Assembly (NCBI RefSeq): GCF_932526225.1
Contig: NC_064040.1
Span: forward strand, 16,291,994 to 16,355,993
Origin: Nematostella vectensis
Lineage: Eukaryota; Cnidaria; Anthozoa; Actiniaria; Edwardsiidae
Direction: 5' to 3'
DNA length: 64,000 bases
Shown here: one piece after another, positions 12,501 to 25,600 of the stretch
How positions within the stretch are numbered: the first letter of the stretch is position 1
How the letters are laid out: each line of letters begins with the position of its first letter
Translations under genes and position numbers: made by a program
The notes under the pieces: generated by a model
What the model saw: only the letters and a program-made list of their open reading frames with translations
What the model was told of the DNA's origin: nothing
Databases searched by the model: none

Positions 12501-13738
12501 TTGTTCCCAAGCTTGCCATCTCAAAAAAATGATTTCTTAATTAACAAGAACCTCTAAATCTTTAAACAAATTAAGAATAATCAAATACTTGATAGGGGAA
12601 TGGTGGTGGTTAGGTGGAAGAAAATTAGAATAATTGCTTTCGTATGAAAAAGTCGTACTTTGATAAAAAAAAGTTTTGAGAATTTTCTCTACAGTTTTGT
12701 CGCTGAAGCTCTCACTTTCAAAATTTCTTGGAATTTTATTTTGTATCTTTTACTTTTCTGCTGTCGAGATACTTTGTTGGATCACTTAGTTCCAACTATA
12801 TCACTTTGATCTGGACGCTGCGACCGTTATGATTACAAGAGCATGACCAGAACATTAGAAAATCCCATGGGAATGACAAAAAAAACATGTCGGGATAACC
12901 ATTTCATGTTCCGATAAACAGACGTGAAACCATACGACAAGGTCAGCCAAAGCCATCACAAGGAAAGTTAGAATGCGAGAAATATCAAATCTGAGGACAC
13001 TTGCGAAAGGCGTTATGAGGTATGATACTGTACGGTCGAGTGAGCAATAGTTTGGTTCTGTAGACTTGACGGCCAGGACAGACTCATGGCGCTCTTTCAT
13101 AACTAACCCTAACCTTTTAGTTCTTTTGCTTGATAGAGAACTTAACCTTTTTTTTAAAAAAATTAAAAATTTAAAAGTAGTTCACAAATGAAATTGCCTG
13201 ATTCTCGGGCAACCAGTAGTGTAAAATAAGTTATTTTGTAGCGAGTCGAGGATGCAAGCGACTCTCGGTCCTTCCCTCCCCGGAAAAAGGGGCGCTATGA
13301 GCCAACGTTTTCTAGATTATTTACTTTGTTATACAATGGGATACTTACTCTAGGGTATTTTTTTACCGTAGCAATTTTTGGTGTTCAGGTATTTTTTAGT
13401 TGTATTTTTTTTAATTTACCGACGAGCATCCCTATCACCTTTGCCCTCTGCTTTAGACTTAAGGGTCGCTCTAAATTAATTTTACCCTCAATAAGAAAGT
13501 TAAAGAATGTACTACGTGGGGTCATGTAGGCGCAGATCTATTAATAGTAAAGCAGCTTTACTCTTTTATTATAAATATCATCATCAACGATTTTCTTCGG
13601 ATTTTGGCGGCAATTCGGTATTTGTTTTGCTCATAATGCCAGGATATATTTCTACCAAAATGCACGATAAACCATCTCTATTTAGATATCAAACAGCGAA
13701 TCGTCCCCTGTTCCTACTAAAACTACCTCAGCCCCAAA
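9547..13738. other. Spacer, no gene recognised; poly-C tract near 11946
   Basis: Minus-strand ORFs of 79-118 codons at 10948-11220, 11588-11944, 12280-12519 and 12855-13100 have no family I recognise. The 12855-13100 ORF contains a FLVMALADLVV stretch that superficially recalls a GPCR helix 2, and 11588-11944 carries a weak helix-3-like stretch, but they cannot be assembled into a gene. Poly-C runs at ~11946 and ~12040 belong to MITE-like debris. Confidence 0.4.
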
Positions 13739-13742
13739 ATGC

Positions 13743-13834
13743 TATATCTATATCTATATCTATATCTATATCTATATCTATATCTATATCTATATCTATA
13801 TCTATATCTATATCTATATCTATATCTATATCTA
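13743..13834. repeat. (TATATC)n hexanucleotide array
   Basis: About 15 copies of ATATCT, uninterrupted. A second array of the same orientation follows at 13931-14027. Confidence 0.95.
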
Positions 13835-13884
13835 GAATCAAAAAGCCCAAACTGTCGCGATCTCGTACCAGAACAATGAATACA

Positions 13885-13930
13885 ATACACCAAAACTGGA
13901 AATCGAGTCGATTTCCAGTTTTTGGTGTAT
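13885..13930. repeat. Perfect hairpin between two hexanucleotide arrays
   Basis: ATACACCAAAACTGGAAATC is followed after a one-base centre by its reverse complement with a single extra T. The hairpin sits immediately before the second (TATATC)n array. Confidence 0.9.
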
Positions 13931-14027
13931 TATATCTATATCTATCTATATCTATATCTATATCTATATCTATATCTATATCTATATCTATATCTATATC
14001 TATATCTATATCTATATCTATATCTAT
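13931..14027. repeat. Second (TATATC)n hexanucleotide array
   Basis: About 16 copies of TATATC with one TATC slip near the start, in the same orientation as the array at 13743-13834. Confidence 0.95.
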
Positions 14028-15868
14028 TCAAGATAGCTCACCGATAAGGATATGTTATCAATCAATAACATATACCTATAGGAGCTTGTCACTTGTTCAA
14101 GCACTAAAAATATGTATTACATTCATACACGTATTCTACTTCTATTCTACTTCTTATGGAATTGCGTTTTAACTTCTAGTACAGCTCAACAGAATTCATT
14201 AAAGTTCCTTATTTTTTTGCTTTCATTTTCTCTGTTTAAACATTTTCAAAACTTTTAAAATGTTTTATCGTGGATGGAATTCCAAATATTTATTGTCGTG
14301 GTGAGCTAAGAACAATAAAAACCACTCATGCCCGTAAAATATTCCATTCTTAATTCATGTTGCCATTGTCGAGTACAAGGTATAAGCGATAAAACCACTT
14401 ATTGTCTCCTGAATTCAGCTGTGTACTTATTGGCCAATCGAAAACAATGTCAATTGATAATCAATGAGTCAGTACTTAGACAAATATTGCAGAGAGTTTG
14501 CAAAACTTTCCTGCTGCAATGATTTGAATGTTGCGAGCTCCAAAGAAGTATTATGGCGGTTAAGAATCAGGGAGGGAATTCCTTAACACAGGCAAGTCTT
14601 TATCATATAAGTATGTACGATCTTGTGAGAAGCAATAATAGAGGTTTTTATTTACGAATTAATTTGTAGTGTAAACATTTTATTAGGCTGTATACCTAAC
14701 ACTCATATCGTTTGAATAATTGTGTATACATGCGATCCCGTTATCAGCGGTATGATACTATAAATTTATCAGTAATATTCCTCTTTACATTTAAATGTCG
14801 AAAGCAAGTAAAAACTTAGCAGTCCGAGAAAGCTAGCTCATAATATCATGTAAAGCGCGGAATGGCTGGAAAACTCTTTCTCAATCTCATAACCAACTTT
14901 GTCATGCATTTGGTTATTGCTTTACTAGAATGCACTGGTATAACTCTGAGTTAGTGGATTTATGACGGCTTATTATTTCTTCTTTGTCTTAAGATCGAGG
15001 CTCTGCGTCTGCTTAATAGAGACTTTGTAAAAACAGTTCGGTTGTAGGCATGCAATCATAAACTGCTGAACCGCTTATTCTAAAAGTTGAATTTATAAGT
15101 TGAATACTAAGGGGCTTACATGCAATAGTCGTTGGTAGGTCGTAGAAGAGAGTATGATAAGTATGTATGGGATCTTCTTTATCTATACTAAGCACAGTTT
15201 CGGCTTGTTCCAGGTATGACGAGATGTCTTGAAAAGATGGGTTTCTTCAAGATTGCCTGATGGATAGAATTAAACAAATCCACGGTAGGAAAAAGATCAT
15301 TCTCTCTCCCCTAATGTTGAATATTATGGTGGCTAGGGTTGGGATGTTTTCATCTGCTCACGTGGATTGGTTTTATGTGCTTCCATGTTGGAATCCGTCG
15401 GGATCTTTACACTTCTCAGTATCACAATGTTGCGAAATTCATGCGTGATCTTTATTCCATAATTGAACACTGTTCTCTAAATTTCGCTTAACACATGCGT
15501 ATCAAACTTATACTTTTAGCTTACTGTGGAATTTTTGATAAATTACGTACCGGAAGTGGAGTAACTCTGTAGCGGAAGCCCCTACGCCGTGTCTTGATGC
15601 ATCAGTGGTTAAAGCCGAGCTCATTCTGCAAGAATTAAATGCATTTCACTACACGAAGTCTAAGATATCGCAATAAAGCACTTTTGAGCAAGCGCAATTT
15701 ATACGTATCGTTTAAATGCGTAGGTTAGGGGTATTGCGAACGCTGCTAAAAAATAGTCTGCATTCTTTATTTTGCATGTATTTTGCACGAGGCATTATCT
15801 TAAGGCATAGGTCTAAATCAATTTAGCGCTGGGCTAATCCTTAGCGCAGATTCAAGCAATCTGTTGAG
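14028..15868. other. Spacer upstream of sacsin, nothing recognised
   Basis: AT-rich, with only short ORFs (up to 64 codons) of no recognisable family. It may contain the sacsin promoter and 5' UTR. Confidence 0.4.
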
Positions 15869-15902
15869 ATGGCCCATCAAGAGAATGATCAGGGACCTAG
15901 CG
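15869..15902 (+). CDS. SACS: Candidate first coding exon of sacsin
   Basis: ATG at 15869 opens 11 codons (MAHQENDQGPS) plus one base before GT at 15903. This phase is what the next recognised exon at 16629 needs, since that exon begins with two bases completing a glycine codon. The donor context (AGCG|GTCTTT) is weak and no ubiquitin-like domain, as present in vertebrate sacsin, is encoded. Phase compatibility alone is modest evidence. Confidence 0.25.
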
Positions 15903-16628
15903 GTCTTTGCGATCAAGGAATAATAAGCACAGAAAGATTTGTGAAGTCAATATATTGCATTGTTCGACGATGTGAGTTTGCACGGGGATTGTACATCTTT
16001 TATATCGATAACTCTGATCAGGACCAAATTAAGTTACACTATTAATGGAGCCGATCCCTGCGCGGAATTTTCGGTTTGACGGGTAGATCCAAAGCGCTTA
16101 GTGTTGAGGTACTTGCTCGTATCCTGTTTTTGCATTCTCGTATACTCATTAGCATATCTGCCTGTCAAAACAAAGAGGCTTGAGGCTTAGCCTGTCAGTG
16201 TGGGTGGAGCTGCGAGTTCAACAATGTACAATAAGCTCGAAACTGTAGGGATTCCGATAAAGTGCGAGCGGCTTTTCGCTCGTGTGTATTACGAGCACTT
16301 AACGACCTACACTTCCACGAAATTTTTAAGTACGTAAAGACCTGCGGTCGTTTACGTTCGTTTACGTCGTTTACGTTCGTTTACGTTTGAAATAATCAAT
16401 CTACAACATTTCTTGGTTAACAAACCTGGTTACATAAAAAAATGCGTTCTATCGCATTCCAAACCATAAGCTCTTGACTATTTGACAACTAGCGAATTAC
16501 AGTTGTTCCTACTTTCAGGTTTTTCACCAATGATATTCTTGTTTACTAAGAAATATTCGACATTTCTATATGATTTTGTATTTGTTGTCTTTTGAGCCTG
16601 CATTGACGCCAAATTATTCACATTTCAG

Positions 16629-19600
16629 GGCAGTCCTACGGACAGCGGAGGCCTTCTCTGACGGCAGTCTTGCGGAGGATTTTGGAAGGTTATCCTGATG
16701 GCGGTCAGATTCTCAAGGTCCGAGAAAAGTTACAGCAGTTATTGAAGTCAACTCTCTGATGAATAGTTACACGACTTAGGGAGGGACCTACACGAGGAGG
16801 GGGCTGGGCAATTTTCTTTTCGCAACATTTTCAGCGAAAAGCTTTGCCTTTTTTTCACAAGGGTGCCCCTCTTTTTTCAAAATCTTTTAAAAGCGGTTTT
16901 CGTGTTAGACTCCCCTTTAATATCTTTTCTTATCCGTCCCTTATTTGGTTTCAGTCTGTATGTTTTGTTTTCTTTGTTTTCTTTTAGTGTGATGGGGTGG
17001 GAGGTGAAACGTGGCTCATGTTAGGTCCTTCTTATCGCAGTCACCGATTCGACATGACTCTCAATTCGCACGGCATATGTGGCCTCCCTTATTATTGACA
17101 CTTGCTTATCGTTTTTCTTGTTTAGGAGCTGATCCAGAATGCTGACGACGCATGCGCAACAGAAGTCAAATTTCTGTTCGACTCACGTGACAACGCATAC
17201 GGGAACTCAACACTTGTCAATCAGGACCTATCTCGGTTCCAGGGCCCCGCGCTCTACGTGTACAACAATGGACGCTTTCGCGACAAGGACTGGCACGGAA
17301 TTGAGGGAATCATGCAAGGAAACAAGCGACTGGACCCGCTTTCTGCTGGACGGTTCGGAGTGGGATTTAACTCAGTATATCACATAACAGGCGAGTATGT
17401 TAGCAGCAAGTGAAAAAAAAGGACAGCGGTGGATCCGGGAGTCTAAAGGTCTTTGGCTCCCCCTCCGGACTGAAGTATAGAAGAGTGTATTTTGGGGGCT
17501 AAAGCCACAAATTTGCACCCCCCTGTTTTATGTAGTGAGGCCCCCCTCTATCAAAGAATCCTTTATCTTTCCTCGAAAGCAGCTGGCTTAGGTTTTGTAA
17601 GTGTTTTGTTTTTACTACTAGTTTCATGCTTAGATCCTGAAACCAATCGTCTTTTAAGGATTGTATTCGTTTGGAGGCTCTAGCAAATGGATCTAGAGCA
17701 CGTCACTTCATCAACATTCCAATCCTAACTAGTCCCATCGATAGTTAGAAGTCATCATTTTTATTACCTTCATCATCATAATCACTTATAAATTTTAATA
17801 AGAGTGTGTTTAAGATAACTCCAAGTTTATTAGCTTGGCTTAGTCTTAAGTCTGTCACTATGTGTACCTAATAGAAAGTTAACAACAATCATCCACTCGC
17901 AGATTTCCCAAGTGTTCTCAGCGGCACCCATATCGCCTTCCTTGACCCGCAAGAGACGTTCTTTGGCACGGGAGAGACTGGGAGACGCTTCAACTTAAGC
18001 GAACCCTTACTGGAGCAGTACCCCGATCAGTTCTCACCCTACGAGAACGTACTCGGCTGCAAAATCTCTTCGGGGGTTTTCGATGGGACGTTATTCCGTC
18101 TTCCTTTACGGAAGTGGCCATCTCGGGTGTCGGTGAAGCCTTACACTGCATCCAAGGTGAAGGCGTTGTTTGAGTCATTCATATCGGAGGCGGCGCTTAT
18201 CTTGCTCTTCTTGAAGAATGTGGAGAGTATAAGTATTTATGAGACGATGTGGAACGAGGGTGAGAAGTTAATTTTCAGTATTCGTATCCAGGACTCGCTA
18301 ACAGCGTCCATCAAAGCAATGAAGGCGAAGTTTATCGAAGTCGCGTTGAACCCACTAAGATATCCCTACGAGATGACGTACGAAGTAACTGTAGAGGAAA
18401 TAAGGCCTGGCAGAGACATCAAGGAACACAAATACATGATACTCAACAGAGTGGGTAGTGAGAGCCAAAAGCTCAAAGACCTCGCCAAACATCTACACTT
18501 ATTCCCATGGGCAGGAGTCGCGGCTCCGCTCGACAACTTATCCACCAAAGTACCCCCCACAGGAAGGGTGTTTTGCTTTCTCCCTCTCCCCCCAGAGTCA
18601 GACTGTCGTACCGGGCTAACGGTGCATATACATGGTACGTTTGGAGTATCGGATAACCGTAGGAACTTAAAGTGGCCTGGCTCGGAATGTCAGAATGATG
18701 ATTTCGCGATGTGGAATAACCTTCTGCTAGAGGAAGTTATCAGTGTGGCGTATGCGAACCTTTTAGTGAACCTCACCCAGTCACAATACCCTTGCGACCA
18801 GATCCTACAGGTTGTAAGCGCAATTTTACCCGACCTTGAGCGAGTCCAAGGTCACTGGAAGCAGATTTTGGAGCCGTTTTTCCGTCAACTTGCTGACAAA
18901 GCGGTGTTCTGGACGAAAGCTGAGGGAGGAAAGTGGATCATGCTTCAGGACGCTCTGCTGAACAGACTCGCTCGCTCTCCGAGTAAGACGAGACCCGAAG
19001 TACGCGCAGCGGTGGTTAAGGTCCTGCTTCTGGCGAACCAACCGGTTGTAACCTTACCAGGTAATCACATATTTGTAACCTTACCAGGTAATAACATATT
19101 TTTAACCTTACCAGGTAATCACATATTTGTAACCTTTCCAGGTGATCACATATTTGTAACCTTACCAGGTAATCACATAGTTTGTAGCCTTACCAGGTAA
19201 TCACATAATTTGTAACCTTACCAGGTAATCACATATTTACTTTACCAGGTGTAATCACATAATTTGTAACCTTACCAGGTAATCACATATTTGTAACCTT
19301 ACCAGGTAATCACATATTTGTAACCTTACCAGGTAATCACATATTGACCTTACCAGGTAATCACATATTTACCCCTGGCAATTTTTTTTAGCTGAATTTA
19401 GTATTTTAGGTACAAGGTACAAGCCGGCTGATGGGTCAATGGCTTAAGCTAATAGACCAACGTGCAAAACACGAGCCCCCTGATCTTTGTTAATGCCAGT
19501 TTACGATCTCATCGTCTTATTCTTTCTCGCCATATATCCATTGCCTTTACATAGATCCTTTACTTTGTTGTTTTGTTTTCTTCTACTGTATGTGTCTCTA

Positions 19601-22600
19601 ATCCTTTTGTTTTATCATTTGTACACTTTTCTTCTGTTCATTGATCGGTAAAATGACTGGTAGCTTATATTCTACTTTCAATCATTGCCAGATCATGCTT
19701 TAAAGGCGATGGACGAATACCTACTTTGTCACGTGACCAGCGTACAGGAAATCACGCCCTCCTTCGTGCGCAGTGTCCTAAAAGGAGAAAAGAGTATGAG
19801 GAAAGACGGCTCTACTAAACTGAGCAACGGTTTGATTTATTCAGAGAGGGATAATAACGACAACTACAATGTCGAGAACGAAATTGCTAACCAAGAATCG
19901 CTTCGTAAAACTTCCCAAGTTAAGTGTGATTGGTCAGTTTTGGACCGAGATGAGAAAATTTGTTTGCTAGAGTTTCTCATGAAAGATGGCGCCATTTCTG
20001 AAATGGCAGGACTGCCACTGCTTCCGCTCGCAGACAACACCTTTACTATATTCTATCCAAACGCCCTCTCTGCAAATCCCGAAGCTGCAGTATTTCTGGC
20101 CAGCAGACTACACCCACAATCGCTAGTCCCAGGCTCCGCGCACCGGTTCCTAGATGAGAGGATTAGCGAAGGAATTCTCGAAGTGTTGAGGTCAGTCGCG
20201 GTTAACGCCGAAAAGCAAAACACAAACGTCGTTGCTCCAACACAGCTCGTGCTCCTCGCCCCAATCTTGGTTCCTCAACTTCTCAAGCAAGCTCTTCCCG
20301 AGCGCTGGAAGGGCCCTGAAATCGTCGTCTCCTGGGACCCCAGGGGTAACGAGGCCCCTGAAGCCTGGCTGAAGCAATTATGGTCCTGGTTACGCACGGA
20401 GTTCCCAACAGATTTGAGCGCCTTCGAGGGCGTGCCTCTCATCCCACTGACCACTTTGCGTTCTGAGGCTGGCAGTTTGATCAAGTTGAAGAAGACGCAC
20501 AATGTGGTACAGGGCTCTTCGCACTTCGCCTCGCTACCGCGGAACGTCAGCAGCGCGCTACAGAAGGCCGGATGCATAGTGCTGTCACATGTCCCTGTGT
20601 TCTGTGATCATTTGGACCTCAGACAGTACTTGGAGTCGCCTACACCATCCGGAGTCATAAAGGTAAGCTCGGCTTACACTAGCAACAAAGCTTATACCAT
20701 ATATGTCACTAGTACTACACCCCAACGAGTCATCAAGGCAGAGCTCGCGAACTTGTTGTTACGCCTAGGCCGTATTTGTTGGAGTTGCCTACACCCTCAC
20801 ACTTATCAAGTTCTAGACTTTACATCTACATCGTGCGCTTTTTCAGCCTTATAACGAGGAATTTTTAATACAGTGTAACCTCCATAAACGAACCTCTATT
20901 AGATGGCGCCCTCTATAAAAGGGCGACTTTCGGCAAACAATATGAATCAAACCATAGTCACGTGGAAAACTCCAAAAAAGTACACATTTGTTTCGGCATC
21001 GAGGATATCCGTTATTTAGAGGATCCATCGAAGTTCTTCATTAAAAGATATGCACTTTATTCAATCCATATGATGGTAAAGCTTTACAAATGAACCATCT
21101 TATGCCTAATGTGTCCAGGTCCTCGCGTCAGTACTTGATAACGAGGGCGTGGCATCCATCAAGCGTTGTACCTCTGACGAGAAGCGTTGCATCAGGGCCT
21201 TCCTGTCCAGCCTTCGGAACCCCTCAGATGACGAAGTGCTTACGCTCATGGCTTTGCCGATATTCGAGGCCATCAGTGGAACCTTTACTGCAGTCCAGCC
21301 GGACGGACCACTGCGTGGAGAGAAGTTGGACGTTGCACCTCCTCGATTTAAATTACCCGGTATGTATATAGTGATTCTGCCCTTGATTACTCCTTTGTCA
21401 TAGTAATTTGAGAGGGCCATCAAATATTTCTGTATACTGTGGCTTTGTCGATTCTTGAGTATGGAGGCCCAAATAGTCGTGATCGTAAACCAGAAGAATA
21501 AATACAATACAACAAAAACTGGTATTCGACTCTGCCAACTCTTTGAAATTCGACTCTTTGAAATTGCCAGTATACCAGCCCCTTATGGTTTTTTTCTTAT
21601 TTTGTTTTAAAGCAATTGATTTATTATGTTTCCAGACGACGTCGTTGTACCAGAGTCTCACCTTATTCTGTCAGCCGGTGATGATGATTCGTATCAACTT
21701 CTGAGGCGGCTACCGATCCGAGTTCTCAACATGTCCGACTTTCTCATTGAAAAGGTGAGCTTAGAATGAACCACTTGTAAACTGTAACGCAGTACTGCAA
21801 AACAAACCTTAGTGGCCATTGTTATTATTGTTTTTGTAACTATCCAGAAGTATGCTTCCAAGAGAGGCTTAACTCTCTCGATCACTACCGGAATTTAAGC
21901 GAGTGATCCAAAGAGTCTTCCCATCTGAGGTTCTACGCTAGGCAGATTATCCTAGGCAGAATACTGTGCTAGTTTTTCAATTAATATTTTATATGAATAC
22001 CTTGTCCTTTGTAATAGTAACTATTGTACATAGCTGTTTACTACAACCCACATGGAAACAGCTACCGTAGCAAAATATATGTATATATGTAGTAATATGT
22101 AGCTGTTGTCCTCTGTCAAAAAAGAGTGCTCGACACGAAGGATGATGAAGGGGAGTAAAGACAACTCATAACTTCATTTCACGTTTACTACAGGCCTGTT
22201 TCGAGAGCCATGTTTGCTCCCTCTCATCAGGTATACGTGCCTGAATGGATACGGCTAATTTACATGTTGTAGGACGGTTAAGTGTTACCTAAAACAAACT
22301 TTAGCGATTGGCGGAATGCAGTTGCCAGCTCATTGCGTTTGTTAAAAGAACCCATGTGCGGCTGACAAATGATAAAATATTTCTCCGTAAGGCAAAGATT
22401 ACACCGTTTGTTTACATTAGAGTACGGGTTGGCGCGAGCTAAAATCCTCCAAGAGATGTCGTAGTTAGTGCTATTGTCCTTAAGGGACCAGATATATTTA
22501 CTTAGCTCGGCTGAGTTGCGCTTTGAGCTATGCTGGAAAGACGACATATGATTACGATATGTATATGTGTATGTGAAGTCTTTCACCGGGAGCCAAAATA

Positions 22601-25600
22601 GTGCTCAACTTGACAGGAGCTGTGATACAATACTTGGACACTCAGTGCATTTGATGCAGTTTAATACAAATCTGTTTCGTAGACCAACGTTGGTCTACAA
22701 AACAGATTTGTACTAAACTGCATCAAATGCACTGAGTGTCCAAGTATTGTATATATGTATATATGTATGTGTATGTATGCTCTGTCTGCCGTAGCGAAGG
22801 ACTCAGAGGTCTCTTCAATTCCACACCTGACTCCATAACTTCTACGTTATCATTTGAAAACCTCACAACCACGTTCATACTCATTTTTACCACAACCCTT
22901 ATGTTTACAGGTTTTCCCATTTATTGAGGCTGGGACCTTCTACAGTCGTAACCAAGTGGCCAATCTAATGGTTTGGGTCCTTCAAAGGCTCCCCGTTCTC
23001 TCGAGTGACAACAGGGCCTTTCCAGAACACCTCAAGACCCTTCGCTTCATCCCAATCTCCAAAGGAAAATTTCAAGCGCCTTGCGAGCTCTTCGACCCAG
23101 AAGACGAAACTCTGAAGAAGCTTTTCGAAGGGGAACCATCTGCATTTCCTTCGCAGGAATTCTCCACGACACACGCTTTGAGTTTACTTCGAGTGTTCCT
23201 GGGAATGCGACGGAGTGGTTCCTTAGAAGGTAAAGACGTCCTTAAGATTGCCAAGCAGATTTCTGCAATGTCGACAGAGAACGCACCAAAGAGAGCACAG
23301 GCGTTGATGACCTTCCTCAACGAGAATACGTCCCTGCTTGATTCCAAAGTCGGCACAGATCAGCCGGGAGTGGCGGTAGATCTTGCAAGTGCATTATCCA
23401 CACTGCCATGGATCCCCTCCAGTACCGAGCCACCTGTCAAATACCCATCTACAATGCCGTGGTACTCTTCCGATGAAATTCTCCACTCAGCGTCTGAGAT
23501 GCGAGATGTAGACGCTGCAAACCTCGTGGGTTCTACCATGCCTATCATGCAAGGAGACATCGATTCCAAGCTGAAGAGGGCGTTTGGTTGGGACAAGCCC
23601 CCGCCCACCTCCCATGTTATCAAACAACTCAAGGCTGCTTCAGAGGTCTGGATAAGTAGCCAGAAAAGGCCTTCTGAGGTCGAGATCCTCAAGTTCCGGA
23701 CAATGCTGCGCGAAATCTACGACAGGCTCTCGGTCCCAGAGGCCTTGCCTGAGACTACTGCGTTCATCAATTCGTCACAAGACTGGTCATGGGTGTGGTA
23801 TGGCTCTGGCTTTGCCTTGCCCAAGTGCGTGGCATTCCAGAGTACATGTCCAATCAACCTCAAGCCGTACATTTTCTATGTTTCGGAAGACTTTCGAAAC
23901 TACTCCCCCCTTTTCAAGGCATGCGGAGTTCAAGAAAATTTTGGTGAGGAAAGGATCACAGAAGTACTTGCCTTGGTAAAGGAAAGCTACCTGAAGGGCA
24001 CGAAAAACGAGGGAATTGTCAAAAGGGATCTTCACTTATGCAGAGAGATCTTGCATCACATCACCAGAAATGGTGACCCGTTACCTGAAGAGCTACGAGA
24101 AAAGGTTTTAGTACCTGTGCAATCCACCGACGGACAGCTACGGCTTGAGTTATGCAATGACGTATATTACTACGATTCTGATTGGCTAAAGCTAAGAGGA
24201 GGAGATGACGTCACGTTTACCAATGTCATCCACGAGAGTATTTCAACTCATACAGCGCAGTTACTTGGTGTGCAACCTCTAAGCAGGAGTCTTGCTATGG
24301 TCGAGGCGTTTGGGTTTGAGCAGTCGGAGCCCCGGGAGCCGGTAAATATCAGGTTGCGGAACATCCTGCGGGAGTATAAGGATGGCTTGAGTGTCTTGAA
24401 GGAGCTGATACAGAACGCTGAGGAAGCTGGTGCAAACGAAGTGAAATTCCTTGTGGACTGGAGGGAGAACCCCCACCAGAGAGTGCTATCCAAAGGAATG
24501 TCAGAAGCCCAAGGACCGGCCTTATGGGTCTACAATGATGCCGTGTTCACCGATAAGGATTTTGAGAACATCAAAATGCTCGCTAGCACTACGACGACGG
24601 GGAGTGCCAAGAGGGGTCGCCCTGGCATAGGGTTCTGTTCGGTGTTTAACATTACAGATATCCCAAGTTTCATCAGTCGAGAATTTATTGTAATGTTCGA
24701 CCCGCAAACGACGTATCTTGGGAATGTTATCAAGGATAAGACACGTCCAGGAATCAGACTTAACCTCAAGGAAAACTCTCGAGCAGTGGCAGCATTCTCC
24801 GATCAGTTTTCCCCGTACAACAAGATCTTTGGGTGCAGTATCTTAGAGCAAGGCAAGGAGTTCTTTTACAACGGGACTTTGTTTAGGTTGCCGTTCAGGA
24901 CTTTGAGTCAAGCGCAGACTAGCGTGATTTCCGGAAACTGTTATGACGAAAGCAACATTTCGAAACTGCTTGGAATTTTCCGAGAGCATGCATCTAGTCT
25001 GTTGCTGTTCCTGCGCAATGTAAAAAGGATAAGTGTTCACGAGATAAAGGCATCGGACCACAGCGTCGACAGCCCTGAAATGGTGTTTCAGATTGACAGA
25101 GGTACAATAGAAGTTATACCAAGAAACGAGCCAATTCTGTCACGAAGCTATTCACATTCCATCAGCGAGTTCACTGGAAGCCCTCTTAGGCAGTCTTCCT
25201 CTGTGATTGCTTTGAAATCATCTACTTCTCCGAACAAGATGTTCAACACTGCCGCGCCACAGTCCTCAAATGAAGTTTGGTTGACGTCATTCTGTTCTGG
25301 GCACAGCCTTTCTGTCGAGCTCGCGGCAAGTGCTGAAGGCCAACTAAACGGGCTTGTGTCTCAGGCAGGTGTTGCATCGCTGCTTTCTTCACAGGGATTT
25401 CGGGAAGGGTTATGGAAACCGGAGCCAGTAAGTGGAGAAGCGTTTTCCTCCTTGCCGTTGTCAATGGAAACGGGACTTCCTGTCCACGTGAATGGGTGTT
25501 TTGCTGTCACAAATAATCGCCGTGGTCTGTGGGAGGAGAGTAATCCCGATCAGAAATCAGATAGGAAATCAGACAAACCGTTCGAGGCTCTTTGGAACAA

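Noticed and set aside
10948-13100. Minus-strand ORFs as a fragmented GPCR
   Set aside because: One ORF has MALADLVV and another a weak helix-3-like stretch, but the pieces are far apart, lack splice continuity and do not form a seven-helix order.
13507-14172. 221-codon plus-strand ORF rich in (SI)n
   Set aside because: Translation of the (TATATC)n arrays.
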